NCBI RefSeq assembly: GCF_001436505.1
Contig: NZ_AYYI01000023.1
Location: forward strand, 1-49,122
Source of the DNA: Loigolactobacillus rennini DSM 20253
Lineage (GTDB): Bacteria; Bacillota; Bacilli; Lactobacillales; Lactobacillaceae
DNA: 49,122 bases
Reading direction: 5' to 3'
The notes beneath the pieces are model-generated. The model did not search any database and had not been told where the DNA came from. It was given only the letters and a program-made list of their open reading frames with translations. Below, piece after piece: positions 27,953-37,239 of this stretch. A program made the translations under genes and the position numbers. Every line of letters starts with the position of its first letter. Positions within the stretch are counted from its first letter, which is position 1.

Positions 27953-28003
27953 AGCAACCCCTCCGCAACCTTTATTCGTTGTACTTTCAGAATAAAGGCC
28001 AAA

Positions 28004-28042
28004 CGTAAATTATCAGCGGCATTTATGTAAAAAATAGGTAAA
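28004..28042 (-). promoter_or_regulatory. PhoP-type repeats and promoter of pstS
   Basis: On the minus strand TTTACC (28037-28042), TTTACA (28026-28031) and TTTACG (28004-28009) lie at steps of 11 and 22 bases, the helical phase of PHO boxes known from B. subtilis. A possible -10 GATAAT is at 28009-28014. The cognate regulator PhoP is encoded immediately upstream. The repeat fit is by eye. Confidence 0.6.
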
Positions 28043-28063
28043 TTTTACAAAACAATGCAAAAA

Positions 28064-28095
28064 AACTGATAAAGTGTGGCCACACTTTATCAGTT
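28064..28095 (-). terminator. Terminator of phoR
   Basis: AACTGATAAAGTGTGG and its complement form a 32-base perfect palindrome without a separate loop, followed on the minus strand by seven or more T residues. Confidence 0.92.
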
Positions 28096-28108
28096 ATGAG
28101 TTAACCAA

Positions 28109-29830
28109 TCAATTTTTAGTTAGTTTTACTGCTTGCGGTTTTTCCGGAAAATATAAACTAAAAGTACTACCTACGCCTAATTGACTCGTCACTTGTATTT
28201 TACCACCTAAAATAGTGACTAAATTATGAACAATGGCTAAGCCTAAACCCGTTCCGCCTTGATGTCGGCTCCGTGCTTTGTCTACCCGGTAAAAACGTTC
28301 GAAAATTCGTTTTTGATCATCAGCCCCAATTCCCAAACCAGTATCGTTAAAATCAAGCTGCCAGCCATTTTTCTGTGGATAAGCGGTAATCGTCAACTGA
28401 CCTGTTGTGCGATTATAAACTAAAGCATTGATAATCAAATTTTTAACAATTTGCTCAAACTTTTGGCGATCAGTCATTAATTTTGCTGACTGTGCCACAT
28501 TTAATTGCACGTGAATTTGTTTTTGTCGAATTGTTTGTTGTAACGGCACTAGTAATTTCTCAATTGTGGGCCTTAATGCCACAGTTTCTAAACGAGCCGG
28601 CTGCTGCTGCCCACGAGACAGCGCAATAATATCTTGAATTAAAGCAGCCAAGCGCTTACTTTCAGTGTTGATAATTTCTAAAAATTCTTGGCGTGCTTTT
28701 GGATCATCTTGCGCCCCCGCCAACAATGTTTCAGCAAAGCCGCTGATCGACGTCACTGGCGTTTTTAATTCGTGACTGACATTGCTGACAAAATCTAATT
28801 GCATCTGTTGGATTTGTTTAACGGCCGTCATATCATAGAGGAGCACTGCTACTTGGTAAGTACTTGTCACAGTTTGCCGTTTCATCCAAACAACATTAAC
28901 ATCCAAATAACGCTCTGGCTCTGGAACCAATTTAATCGCGGCGTGCTGACTTTTTTCTGTCGCAAAAGCCTGCTTGATTAATCGACTTAAAGTAAAATCA
29001 TGCACATCATTTAAATAAGAGTGCGGAACCCGACTGATTGTTTGATCCAACATTTTAGCAGCAGCCGCATTATGAGCGATAACTTGCCCTTGTATGTCCA
29101 GCAAAAGAACGCCAATAGTCAGATGATCAATGAAGCGTGTAAAATTACGCCGTTCATTTTTAGCCAGCGCAACTTGAGCTTGAAATTGTTGATTAACTTG
29201 AGCAATCGTTTGTTCCAAAGCATAATAATGGTCACTAGGCTTAAGTAAAACTGGTGCTGGCGGCTGCTGTTTACCAATTTGCCTTAACTGCTGTTGCACA
29301 CGCCTTAGCGACCGGCGTTCACAATAAACGTAGCCAGCAAAAATTAAACCACTTAAACCAGCTAATCCACAGAGTGCACCCAGTAAAGCCACACCCTGCC
29401 ACCAAAACGGTTGCCACAAATTTTGTTGTGGTGTGTACAAAACAAAAGTTAACGGTTTTTGCCTAAATAAATACGCAGTTTGCGAATGCCCTGCAACACG
29501 TAGCTGCTCGCTTTTTCCGGCATTAGGTTTAGCCTGAAATTCAATGACAGAATCAATTAAATCTGCATGGGGCCCACCAGCTGGAAATAACAAATGATTA
29601 CGCGCGTCGAATACGGCAACTTTAACGTGAGTCTGTTCTTGTAGTTGCTTTAATTTTGTAGTAGTTACCCGTGCTGTTGCAGAAAACTCACGTTGAAAGA
29701 ACTGCCCTTTATCTGCCAGCCGACTTTGTTGTTGCTGAATATAAACGCGATTAAGTTGTAAAACTAAGCCACCTGTTCCTAATAAAACAACCATCACTAA
29801 TAAAAAGGCGGCCCGCCTAATTTGCTTCAA
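28109..29830 (-). CDS. phoR: Phosphate-sensing histidine kinase PhoR
   Basis: The sensor has a first membrane helix, an extracellular part of about 110 residues, a second helix, a linker with PAS-like region, then HisKA with the phosphorylated histidine in SHELKTP, an N-box (NLIINALVYN), DTGLGIG and GGTGLGLAIV. The frame is open to 29863, but the TTG at 29830 has GGAGG 9 bases upstream and gives LKQIRRAAFLL as the N-terminus (573 residues). With this start it overlaps phoP by 14 bases. It receives the Pst/PhoU signal and phosphorylates PhoP. Confidence 0.95.
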   Translation of the reverse strand: MKQIRRAAFLLVMVVLLGTGGLVLQLNRVYIQQQQSRLADKGQFFQREFSATARVTTTKLKQLQEQTHVKVAVFDARNHLLFPAGGPHADLIDSVIEFQAKPNAGKSEQLRVAGHSQTAYLFRQKPLTFVLYTPQQNLWQPFWWQGVALLGALCGLAGLSGLIFAGYVYCERRSLRRVQQQLRQIGKQQPPAPVLLKPSDHYYALEQTIAQVNQQFQAQVALAKNERRNFTRFIDHLTIGVLLLDIQGQVIAHNAAAAKMLDQTISRVPHSYLNDVHDFTLSRLIKQAFATEKSQHAAIKLVPEPERYLDVNVVWMKRQTVTSTYQVAVLLYDMTAVKQIQQMQLDFVSNVSHELKTPVTSISGFAETLLAGAQDDPKARQEFLEIINTESKRLAALIQDIIALSRGQQQPARLETVALRPTIEKLLVPLQQTIRQKQIHVQLNVAQSAKLMTDRQKFEQIVKNLIINALVYNRTTGQLTITAYPQKNGWQLDFNDTGLGIGADDQKRIFERFYRVDKARSRHQGGTGLGLAIVHNLVTILGGKIQVTSQLGVGSTFSLYFPEKPQAVKLTKN

Positions 29831-30521
29831 GGTCGGGCACCTCCAGTTTATAGCCAAAGCCACGTACCGTGACTAAATATTGCGGTGCTTTGGGATCAGG
29901 TTCAATTTTATCACGTAAATGACTAATCTGAATATCTACCATTCTGGTTTGTCCAGCAAAATCATAACCCCAAACACCCTTTAACAGATGTTCCCGGCTT
30001 AAAACTCGTCGCTGACGTTGTGCAAAATAAAGTAAAAGATCGTATTCACGTGGCGTCAATTGTAACTTTTGTTGGCCCCGAAAAGCTGCATATTCTGCCG
30101 GAAAGATGCGCAACTGACCGATTTGAATGGGCTGTTTGGAATCAGCTTTCGTTGTTGGCTGTAAACGTCTACTGATTGCTTTCATTCGAGCCAGCACTTC
30201 CCGCGGACTAAACGGCTTAGTTAAATAGTCATCTGCACCAATTTCTAATCCCATTACCTTATCAAATTCAGCATCCTTTGCCGTTAACATAATAATTGGT
30301 GTCATGATTTTTTCCTGCCGCAAGCGCCGCGTCACTTCTAAACCGTCAATTTCAGGCAACATCAAATCTAATAAAATGAAATCAAATTTGATTTTTAAAG
30401 CATACTTTAATGCCGTCAGCCCATCATTTGCCGTCGTTACCTGATAATGTTCTTTCTTTAAATTATAGGCTAGTAAAGTGACAATTGCCGGTTCATCGTC
30501 CACGATTAGTACTCGTTTCAT
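29817..30521 (-). CDS. phoP: Phosphate response regulator PhoP
   Basis: This OmpR-type regulator has a receiver domain with the acidic pocket Asp8-Asp9, the phosphorylated Asp52 in LLDLMLP, Thr in MLTAKD and Lys in LTKPFS, then a winged helix with the TPREYDLL and VRGFGYKLE segments. The 234-residue length is typical. It lies directly before phoR and pst, consistent with control of the phosphate regulon. A gene for a PDZ membrane protein is 15 bases upstream on the same strand and may be cotranscribed. Confidence 0.96.
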   Translation of the reverse strand: MKRVLIVDDEPAIVTLLAYNLKKEHYQVTTANDGLTALKYALKIKFDFILLDLMLPEIDGLEVTRRLRQEKIMTPIIMLTAKDAEFDKVMGLEIGADDYLTKPFSPREVLARMKAISRRLQPTTKADSKQPIQIGQLRIFPAEYAAFRGQQKLQLTPREYDLLLYFAQRQRRVLSREHLLKGVWGYDFAGQTRMVDIQISHLRDKIEPDPKAPQYLVTVRGFGYKLEVPDLEAN

Positions 30522-30536
30522 CGCGCATAACCCCTT

Positions 30537-31700
30537 TTACTCAACAGCTTCAGGAAACGTCATAATGCCTAAATTGTGCGGTGAGTCAGAAAAAATAGCT
30601 GATTCTGTAATTTTAATATCTCCTGACAACGATTTAACCCGCAAATGACAATAAGTTGCATCTGCCATCCGTGCAGCATAAAAAGAATCTTCATCATAAA
30701 CTGGCCGGTGATTACACTCTAAAATCGTATCACCAACCGTTAATGCCATTTTAGCCGCTGGTGTTTCCGGTTGGATACCTAGAATCATCACCCCATTAAA
30801 AGGCTGTGTGTAGTGCACAATTTTCCCTTGCCGACGACCTATCAACCAATTAATCACGGTAACTACTAGTGCTAGACCTAATAATGGCATAAATAATTGG
30901 GGCCAAAAATAGACTAATCCTGCGCTTAGCAAGAAAATAATACCGTTAATAACTTGCAGCTTGACTTGTCGTTTAATTACCGCTTGGGGGAGCTGATGCC
31001 GAATTGTGATTAAAAAACCGACCAACAATGGTAAAACAAGTAAATGGTAGTCTGTGCCAGCCAGGTGCAGCGTCGTCCACTGCCATAACCCAGCAGTCAT
31101 TTTAGTTCCAGGAACTAGAAAAACTAACGGAATCAAAGCCAATTGCTGTGTCTTAAAGTAACCGACTCGCCGCCCACGGTGACTGCGAGAAATTCGTGGC
31201 GACAAATTTTTCAGTGCATAACGCTGCCGTAACAGTGCACTTAGCCACGCACTTAAAGTCAGCAAAAGAAAAAGGCTAGCGGCCATCACACGATTGACCG
31301 CTGAATAATCCGTAAAGATAGCGGTGGGCATGAAAGAAAATGGAACCGAACTAGTTAATTGCCATAACAGTAGCCAGGCGCCAATCGCCACTAACAAAGT
31401 TGCAGAGGGCCAGATCACTAAGCCCGCTAAAAAAAGTGCCCCGATACCGCTAATCTGATAAAGCAACCAAAAACTAGCAGGTAATTTTAAACCAATGAAG
31501 AAAAATAGCAGCGACAAAATGACACCCCAAAATGCGCTGTAAAAACAAAAAGTTTTAAACTCTTTTAATTGACTATCAATTGCAATGTGAAAAAGCCGCC
31601 GTTCACTGTGAATTCGGTAGCGACTAACGAAATAACCAGCTAATAACCCGCCCCAAATTAATGGCTGAGTCACCAAACTGATCAATAATTGACTTAACAT
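30537..31700 (-). CDS. Polytopic membrane protein with C-terminal PDZ domain (MinJ-like)
   Basis: The 387-residue protein has about eight membrane segments in residues 1-290 and a PDZ-like domain at about 300-380 (GVMILGIQPETPAAKMALTV, then VGDTILECNHRPV). This layout matches B. subtilis MinJ, which links DivIVA with the MinCD division inhibitor at the poles. In Bacillus, minJ is also close to the prfB-ftsEX region. No protease motif is visible. The stop is 15 bases from phoP, so a common transcript is likely. The MinJ role is inferred from architecture and position only. Confidence 0.75.
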   Translation of the reverse strand: MLSQLLISLVTQPLIWGGLLAGYFVSRYRIHSERRLFHIAIDSQLKEFKTFCFYSAFWGVILSLLFFFIGLKLPASFWLLYQISGIGALFLAGLVIWPSATLLVAIGAWLLLWQLTSSVPFSFMPTAIFTDYSAVNRVMAASLFLLLTLSAWLSALLRQRYALKNLSPRISRSHRGRRVGYFKTQQLALIPLVFLVPGTKMTAGLWQWTTLHLAGTDYHLLVLPLLVGFLITIRHQLPQAVIKRQVKLQVINGIIFLLSAGLVYFWPQLFMPLLGLALVVTVINWLIGRRQGKIVHYTQPFNGVMILGIQPETPAAKMALTVGDTILECNHRPVYDEDSFYAARMADATYCHLRVKSLSGDIKITESAIFSDSPHNLGIMTFPEAVE

Positions 31701-31806
31701 AAACCGGAAAGCTCCTTAACTGATGGTTTAATGCTAGTATAGCATGACTGAACGCAAAAAAATATCCATCCCAAAAGTCTAATTGCGTCAAAATCAGTAC
31801 TTAAGT

Positions 31807-31887
31807 AAAAAAGCGTGTTCGCCAAGTTAACAGTTACCCATATGACTAAATGCCAAGTAAACTGCTACAACGCTAGAACACGCTTTT
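31807..31887 (-). terminator. Terminator of prfB
   Basis: Arms AAAAGCGTGTTC (from about 31809) and GAACACGCTTTT (31876-31887) enclose a long loop with further pairing (CAGTT/AACTG). Confidence 0.75.
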
Positions 31888-31917
31888 CGATGTTTATACT
31901 GTCAAAACCTGAGCTTA

Positions 31918-33037
31918 TTAAGCTGGAGACTGTTTTGCTTTTAATTGTTGTTGTAAATAAACATTGATAAAAGGATCGAGCTCACCATCTAAAACAGCTT
32001 GTCCATTACCGGTTTCATAACCTGTTCGGTGATCTTTCACCATAGTATAAGGCTGAAAGACATAGGAACGTATTTGTGACCCCCACCCATTTTCTGCTTG
32101 TTCACCTTGAATTTGTTGTCGTTCTTGTTCTTTTTTAGCTAATTCACGCTGATATAATTTAGCCCGCAACATGTTCATCGCTGTTTGCCGGTTTTGTAAT
32201 TGTGAACGCTCCGCTTGACTGGCGACAACAATGCCAGTCGGTAAATGTGTAATCCGGACCGCAGAGGAAGTTTTGTTAACATGCTGTCCACCAGCCCCAC
32301 TAGCGCGGTAAACATCAATGCGTAAATCATCGCTTTTAATGTCAACGTTAACTGTATCATCTAATTCCGGCATCACATCAACTGATGTAAACGATGTGTG
32401 TCGCCGTCCTGCTGCATCAAAAGGTGAAATGCGGACTAAGCGGTGTACACCACGCTCAGAACGTAAAAAGCCATAAGCATCCTGACCTTTAATCATTAAA
32501 GTGGCGCTTTTAACGCCAGCTTCTTCACCAGCTTCATAATTCAGTGTTTCAACCGTAAAATGATGTTGCTCTGCCCAACGAATGTACATCCGTAACAACA
32601 TGGCACCCCAATCTTGGGATTCAGTGCCACCAGCACCAGGATGAATTTCTAGAATTGCATTATGGCTGTCATACCGGCCGTTTAATAAAAGACTCAATTC
32701 AAATTTTTGCAATTGCTGTTGTAACTTATTAATCCCCACTGCGAATTCATTTGCTAACTGCGGGTCAGCCTCTTCTGTTAACAGCTCTGCTGAAACTGTC
32801 AATTCATCATACTGTTGCTGTAATTGTTGAAATGTATCGTACTTAGTTTTCAAAGCATTAGTTTGACTAATCAATTCTTGTGCTTTGGCCTGCTGATTCC
32901 AAAATCCTGGCTGGGCCATCCGCGCTTCATTTTCAGCAATTTGCTCTTTTAAATCATCAAGGTCAAAGTGACCCCCTAAATTGCGCTAATTTATTTGCTA
33001 TTTCTGCTAAAATTTGCTTTCCTTCACTTAATTCCAT
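31918..33037 (-). CDS. prfB: Peptide chain release factor 2, with programmed +1 frameshift
   Basis: RF2 terminates translation at UGA and UAA. A first frame starts at the ATG at 33037 (after GGAAGGATT), encodes MELSEGKQILAEIANKLAQF and then RGSL, and ends at an in-frame TGA (32963-32965). The bases before it are AGGGGG-TCA-CTT-TGA-C, the classical RF2 shift site with an internal Shine-Dalgarno sequence. Skipping one base continues into DLDDLKEQIAENEARMAQPG and the main frame, for about 372 residues in total. The stop-codon reading motif SPF and the catalytic GGQ (GAGGQHVNKT) are present. Low RF2 favours frameshifting, so it regulates itself. A call starting at 32919 would lose about 39 residues. 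Confidence 0.97.
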
Positions 33038-33096
33038 CGCTATAATCCTTCCCGTTAAAAAACATTAAACTTAGCGATTCACTGTAATTAACCAGC

Positions 33097-35463
33097 TTAA
33101 CGGCGTATATTTTGCCGAATCTCTGCTTTCATAAATAACCGTGTAACATCAAAATCAATATCAGCGATCATTTCTTCAAACAGCCGATAACCTTCAGATT
33201 GGTACTCAACTAATGGATTCAGCTGGCCGTACCCGCGCAAACCAATAGATTGCCGGATTTGATCCATAGTGTCGATATGATCTGTCCAGTGAGAATCGAC
33301 TACTCGTAAAATCACAACTTTTTCAAACTCTAGCATCTGTTCGGCATCATAAAGTTGCTTTTGCTTTTGTGCGTAAACTTGATTTGCCCGTTCTAACAAA
33401 TAATCGATAATTTCTTGGCTGGTCTTGCCAGCAAGATCATGTTCAATAGAAATACTATCTTCTGGCACCATTGAGCCAACCGCAAAATCATAAATGGCTT
33501 GCAAATCCCAATCCTTACGCTCGCCTTGCGTATGTGAATCGACAATCCGTTTAACCGTCCGCTTAATCATTGGAATTAAGACATATTTCAATGATTTATC
33601 ACTATCAATCACTTGCATTCTTTGTGAATAGATCACTTCACGCTGTTCGCGCATAACATCATCATACTGCAATGTATTTTTCCGCGTATCATAGTTGTTC
33701 CCTTCGACACGCTTTTGGGCTGATTCAACTTGCCGTGTGATCATTCGACTTTGAATAACTGCGTCATCGTCAGCAACCTTCATTCGGTCCAACAATGCTT
33801 TAATCCGATCAGAACCAAACCGTCGCATCAATGTGTCTTCCAGTGATAAATAAAACTGGGTTTCACCAGGATCACCTTGACGGCCTGCACGACCACGTAA
33901 CTGATTATCAATCCGCCGCGATTCATGACGTTCAGTCCCAATTACACATAAGCCACCAACTTCTTTGACGCCAGGGCCTAATTTAATGTCGGTCCCACGG
34001 CCGGCCATGTTAGTCGCGATGGTAACACCGCCACGCTGACCTGCATTCATAATAATTTCGGCTTCTTTAAAATGATTTTTAGCGTTTAAAACCATGTGGG
34101 GAATGTGTTCGCGATCTAACATTTTTGATAACAGTTCTGAGGTTTCAACGGCAACAGTACCAATTAAAAGTGGCTGGCCTTTTTCATGCCGACGTTTAAT
34201 ATCGGCAACCACAGCTTTAAATTTACTTTTTAACGTTGGGTATAACAGATCAGGATGGTCAATCCGGGCAATTGGACGGTTAGTTGGAATTGTGATCACT
34301 TGCATATTGTAAATTTCACGGAATTCTTCTTGCTCCGTCTTAGCTGTCCCAGTCATCCCCGCCAATTTATTGTACATCCGGAAAAAGTTTTGGTACGTAA
34401 TGTTGGCCATGGTTTTCGTTTCATCCTGGATTTCCACGCCTTCCTTAGCTTCGATCGCTTGGTGCAGCCCATCGGAATAACGTCGACCTTCCATGACACG
34501 ACCGGTAAAGGAATCAACAATCATGACCTTACTATCTTGAACCACATAATCAATATCTTTCAACATAATGTAGTTAGCACGTAATGCCTGATCCAAATGG
34601 TGAGTTAACGCCATGTTATCGGCATCATATAAATTATCTAGGCCAAAATTCTTTTCGGCTTTACGAATACCTTGTTCAGTTAAACTAATGGTTTTAGTTT
34701 GCAAATCAATTTTATAGTCTTCTTCTTCTTTTAACTTCTTCACGAACCGATCTGTCCGAATATAAAGTGCCGTCGATTTTTCCGCTTGTCCAGAAATAAT
34801 CAAAGGCGTCCGCGATTCATCAATTAAAATCGAGTCCACTTCGTCGACGATTGCGTAATTTAATGGCCGTTGCGTCATCTGTTCCTTATAAACCACCATA
34901 TTATCCCGTAAATAATCGAAACCTAATTCACTATTAGTAGAATAAGTGATATCGGCTTGGTAAGCCGCCCGTTTTTCTTCTGGACTCAGTGAATTTAAAT
35001 TCAAGCCCACTGACAGACCTAACCAATTATAAAGCTCACCCATTTCCGTTGCGTCACGGCTAGAAAGGTATTCGTTCACCGTCACAACATGCACGCCCTT
35101 ACCTTCTAATGCGTTTAAATAAACCGGCATGGTCGCCGTTAATGTTTTCCCTTCACCAGTGCGCATTTCGGCAATGTTACCTTCATGTAAGGTAATAGCA
35201 CCGATAATTTGAACGTAAAACGGGTACAAACCTAACACTCGCTTGGCACCTTCACGTGCAACGGCAAAGGCCTCAGGCAAAATATCATCTAATGTTTCGC
35301 CTTGCTTAAGCCGCTTTTTAAATTCAGGTGTTTTAGCTTGTAATTTTTCATCTGGCAAAGCCGCCATCTCATCCGCATAAGCGTCAACCTGATCGGCAAT
35401 TTTACTCATTCGCTTAACTTCACGGTTGTCGCTTTCGACCCATTTCTTTAAAATATTTGCCAT
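33097..35463 (-). CDS. secA: Preprotein translocase ATPase SecA
   Basis: SecA pushes preproteins through SecYEG using ATP. Walker A is MRTGEGKT at about residues 100-107, the DEAD-type motif is [16 protein letters not shown], and the second nucleotide domain ends in [20 protein letters not shown]. The length is 788 residues. The protein ends in [11 protein letters not shown] and lacks the C-terminal linker with zinc-binding SEC-C motif found in many homologs, as is usual in lactobacilli. The ATG at 35463 follows AAGGGAAC. It precedes prfB by 59 bases, the conserved order in Firmicutes. Confidence 0.98.
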   Translation of the reverse strand: MANILKKWVESDNREVKRMSKIADQVDAYADEMAALPDEKLQAKTPEFKKRLKQGETLDDILPEAFAVAREGAKRVLGLYPFYVQIIGAITLHEGNIAEMRTGEGKTLTATMPVYLNALEGKGVHVVTVNEYLSSRDATEMGELYNWLGLSVGLNLNSLSPEEKRAAYQADITYSTNSELGFDYLRDNMVVYKEQMTQRPLNYAIVDEVDSILIDESRTPLIISGQAEKSTALYIRTDRFVKKLKEEEDYKIDLQTKTISLTEQGIRKAEKNFGLDNLYDADNMALTHHLDQALRANYIMLKDIDYVVQDSKVMIVDSFTGRVMEGRRYSDGLHQAIEAKEGVEIQDETKTMANITYQNFFRMYNKLAGMTGTAKTEQEEFREIYNMQVITIPTNRPIARIDHPDLLYPTLKSKFKAVVADIKRRHEKGQPLLIGTVAVETSELLSKMLDREHIPHMVLNAKNHFKEAEIIMNAGQRGGVTIATNMAGRGTDIKLGPGVKEVGGLCVIGTERHESRRIDNQLRGRAGRQGDPGETQFYLSLEDTLMRRFGSDRIKALLDRMKVADDDAVIQSRMITRQVESAQKRVEGNNYDTRKNTLQYDDVMREQREVIYSQRMQVIDSDKSLKYVLIPMIKRTVKRIVDSHTQGERKDWDLQAIYDFAVGSMVPEDSISIEHDLAGKTSQEIIDYLLERANQVYAQKQKQLYDAEQMLEFEKVVILRVVDSHWTDHIDTMDQIRQSIGLRGYGQLNPLVEYQSEGYRLFEEMIADIDFDVTRLFMKAEIRQNIRR

Positions 35464-35599
35464 ACATAGTTCCCTTCTTGTTAAAACATCTTAATCAATA
35501 TTTTTTTCTTTGTTAAGTCAACTTATTAAAAGCAAACTAGCGAATTTCTTTACGTTTGCTAACGATTAATTCATAACGTTACCCAAAAACATTACTTCA

Positions 35600-35627
35600 A
35601 GTTTAGCATTAATTCAAGGCACTGCAA
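35600..35627 (-). promoter_or_regulatory. Likely promoter of secA
   Basis: Minus strand -35 TTGCAG (35622-35627), a 16-base spacer, and an extended -10 TGC-TAAACT (35600-35605) lie about 140 bases before secA. The rest of the 35464-35670 gap shows no gene. Confidence 0.55.
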
Positions 35628-35670
35628 ACATCTTTTAAATCATGCGTTCGCCACTTTAAACAATAACAAC

Positions 35671-35788
35671 AAGCAGCGGACAAACCCACCAAGTGGATTA
35701 TCCGCTGCTTTATACCACAATTATCAAATGATTAGGGGAGCTGCTCAGAAAAAACCTGTGGCAAAAATCACTTCACCACAGGCTTTTT
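35671..35788 (-). terminator. Tandem terminators after hpf
   Basis: The first hairpin after the hpf stop is AAAA-CCTGTGG (arms 35755-35761 and 35776-35782) with a flanking T run. A second, AAGCAGCGGA with TCCGCTGCTT, spans 35671-35710. Confidence 0.8.
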
Positions 35789-35805
35789 CACTAATTTGCT
35801 TTTAA

Positions 35806-36363
35806 TTATTGCACATCAGTTTCAATCAAACCATACCGGCCATCCCGGCGCTTGTAAACGATACTGGTACCATTAGTTTCAGCATCTTCGAAGATAAAGA
35901 AGTTATGGCCTAACATGTCCATCTGGAGAACAGCCTCTTCGCTATCCATTGGCTTCAAGCTAACTTGTTTTGTCCGCACGATATCCAGTTTTTCTTCCTT
36001 TTTATCGTCTTTTTCGTCAGCCTGTGGAACAGTTAAATTAAAATTGCGGAAGCCCTTTTCACGGGACTTACGGTTAATTTTAGTTTTAAACTTACGAATC
36101 TGACGTTCTAGCTTGTCCGTTACGAGATCGACACTGGCATATAAGTCAGGTGAAGTTTCCTCGGCACGTAACGTTAAGTACGGCAATGGAATGGTTACTT
36201 CAACCTTAGCCGTTTTGTCAGAATAAACCTTTAAGTTGACATGCGCAATTGATTCAGCAGTATTGGTGAAATATTTTTCTAGCTTATTCAACCGTTTTTC
36301 AACGTAACTGCGAATCGCGGCGGTCACCTCGATATTTTCTCCACGGACGTTATAATTAAGCAT
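35806..36363 (-). CDS. hpf: Long-form ribosome hibernation promoting factor
   Basis: The N-terminal S30AE domain (about residues 1-100) blocks the decoding site. The C-terminal domain (about 125-185, with EEAVLQMDMLGHNFFIFEDA) dimerises ribosomes into inactive 100S particles. Length 185 matches the long form of Firmicutes. The ATG at 36363 follows AGGGGAGAAG. A near-consensus housekeeping promoter lies about 150 bases upstream. It sits between comFC and secA, the usual Bacillus-Lactobacillus order, and has tandem terminators. Confidence 0.97.
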   Translation of the reverse strand: MLNYNVRGENIEVTAAIRSYVEKRLNKLEKYFTNTAESIAHVNLKVYSDKTAKVEVTIPLPYLTLRAEETSPDLYASVDLVTDKLERQIRKFKTKINRKSREKGFRNFNLTVPQADEKDDKKEEKLDIVRTKQVSLKPMDSEEAVLQMDMLGHNFFIFEDAETNGTSIVYKRRDGRYGLIETDVQ

Positions 36364-36511
36364 AGAACTTCTCCCCTTTCACTTGCAAGTTTGTCATATT
36401 GGCAAACACGAGCAAAGCAAAATCAATCATGCTATTTAGTTAGTCATCAAGCGCTAAGTGAGCCAACAACATGTCAATCAGATTCTGCTGCTCTCCCTTG
36501 CTTACACATTA

Positions 36512-36540
36512 ATTATAATAGAAAGCGATCTAATTGACAA
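36512..36540 (-). promoter_or_regulatory. Promoter of hpf
   Basis: Minus strand TTGTCA (36535-36540), a 17-base spacer and TATAAT (36512-36517) form a near-consensus sigma-A promoter with a leader of about 145 bases. It lies just after the end of comFC. Confidence 0.8.
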
Positions 36541-36561
36541 ACAAAAGTACGTGCAGTCAAT

Positions 36562-37239
36562 CTAACGCGCTAAACTAAACGAACGGATAGTACAATTTGG
36601 AACTGCCTTTAATAAGCAATTCTGTGCATGGCGTAGGGTGCGACCAGTGGTATAGACATCATCTAACAACAAAATCTTTTTCCCCGTTAATTGAGCGGCA
36701 TCGCCACTAAAGTAAAATGGCTGCGTCATTTGCAAACGTTGCTGTCGGTTTTTTTGTGCTTGTTTCTTGATTTGTGGCCGCTTTTTTAAACAAAAAGTTA
36801 AGGGCACACAACGCTGATATAACCCTACCACCGGATTAAAGCCGCGTTGCTGATAACGCGTAGTATCAGTAGGGATGGGAACATAGATGTCTGCTTGATG
36901 CTGCCTTAACCAACGCTGACAATCACCACTAAAGGCAGTTCGTAAACGGTAATCACCTAAAGTCTTGTATCGCTTAAAGTAATCATGCATTGCCTGATTA
37001 TAAATAAAAAGTGCTTGGTGATAAAGCAAAGGTTGTTTTTGTCGCTGCCAGCGCTGACAATCCTGACACCGTGTTGCTGTTTGCTGTTGGCGACCACATT
37101 CTAGACAAGCTTGATCAATACGCTTCACTGTAAGGTAACAGTGAGAACAAATCCGTTGTGTTAACAGTGGCCGCCAATAAAGCAAATCGGCTAACTTTAA
37201 TTTTTGACTAAATTTTTGTCCACAAAGTAAACACCGCAT
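36562..37239 (-). CDS. comFC: Competence protein ComFC (phosphoribosyltransferase fold)
   Basis: ComFC is needed for uptake of single-stranded DNA with ComFA. The N-terminus has cysteine pairs for zinc (MRCLLCG, then CSHC, CLEC and CQDC), followed by a phosphoribosyltransferase domain with the PRPP loop ILLLDDVYTTGRTLR near residue 195. The 225-residue length is typical. The start overlaps the comFA stop by one base, so they are translated together. Full natural competence would need further genes not in this window. Confidence 0.95.
   Translation of the reverse strand: MRCLLCGQKFSQKLKLADLLYWRPLLTQRICSHCYLTVKRIDQACLECGRQQQTATRCQDCQRWQRQKQPLLYHQALFIYNQAMHDYFKRYKTLGDYRLRTAFSGDCQRWLRQHQADIYVPIPTDTTRYQQRGFNPVVGLYQRCVPLTFCLKKRPQIKKQAQKNRQQRLQMTQPFYFSGDAAQLTGKKILLLDDVYTTGRTLRHAQNCLLKAVPNCTIRSFSLAR

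Noticed and set aside
32920-33037. Sequencing error in prfB
   Set aside because: The frame change is at the classical RF2 shift site with all signals, so it is programmed.
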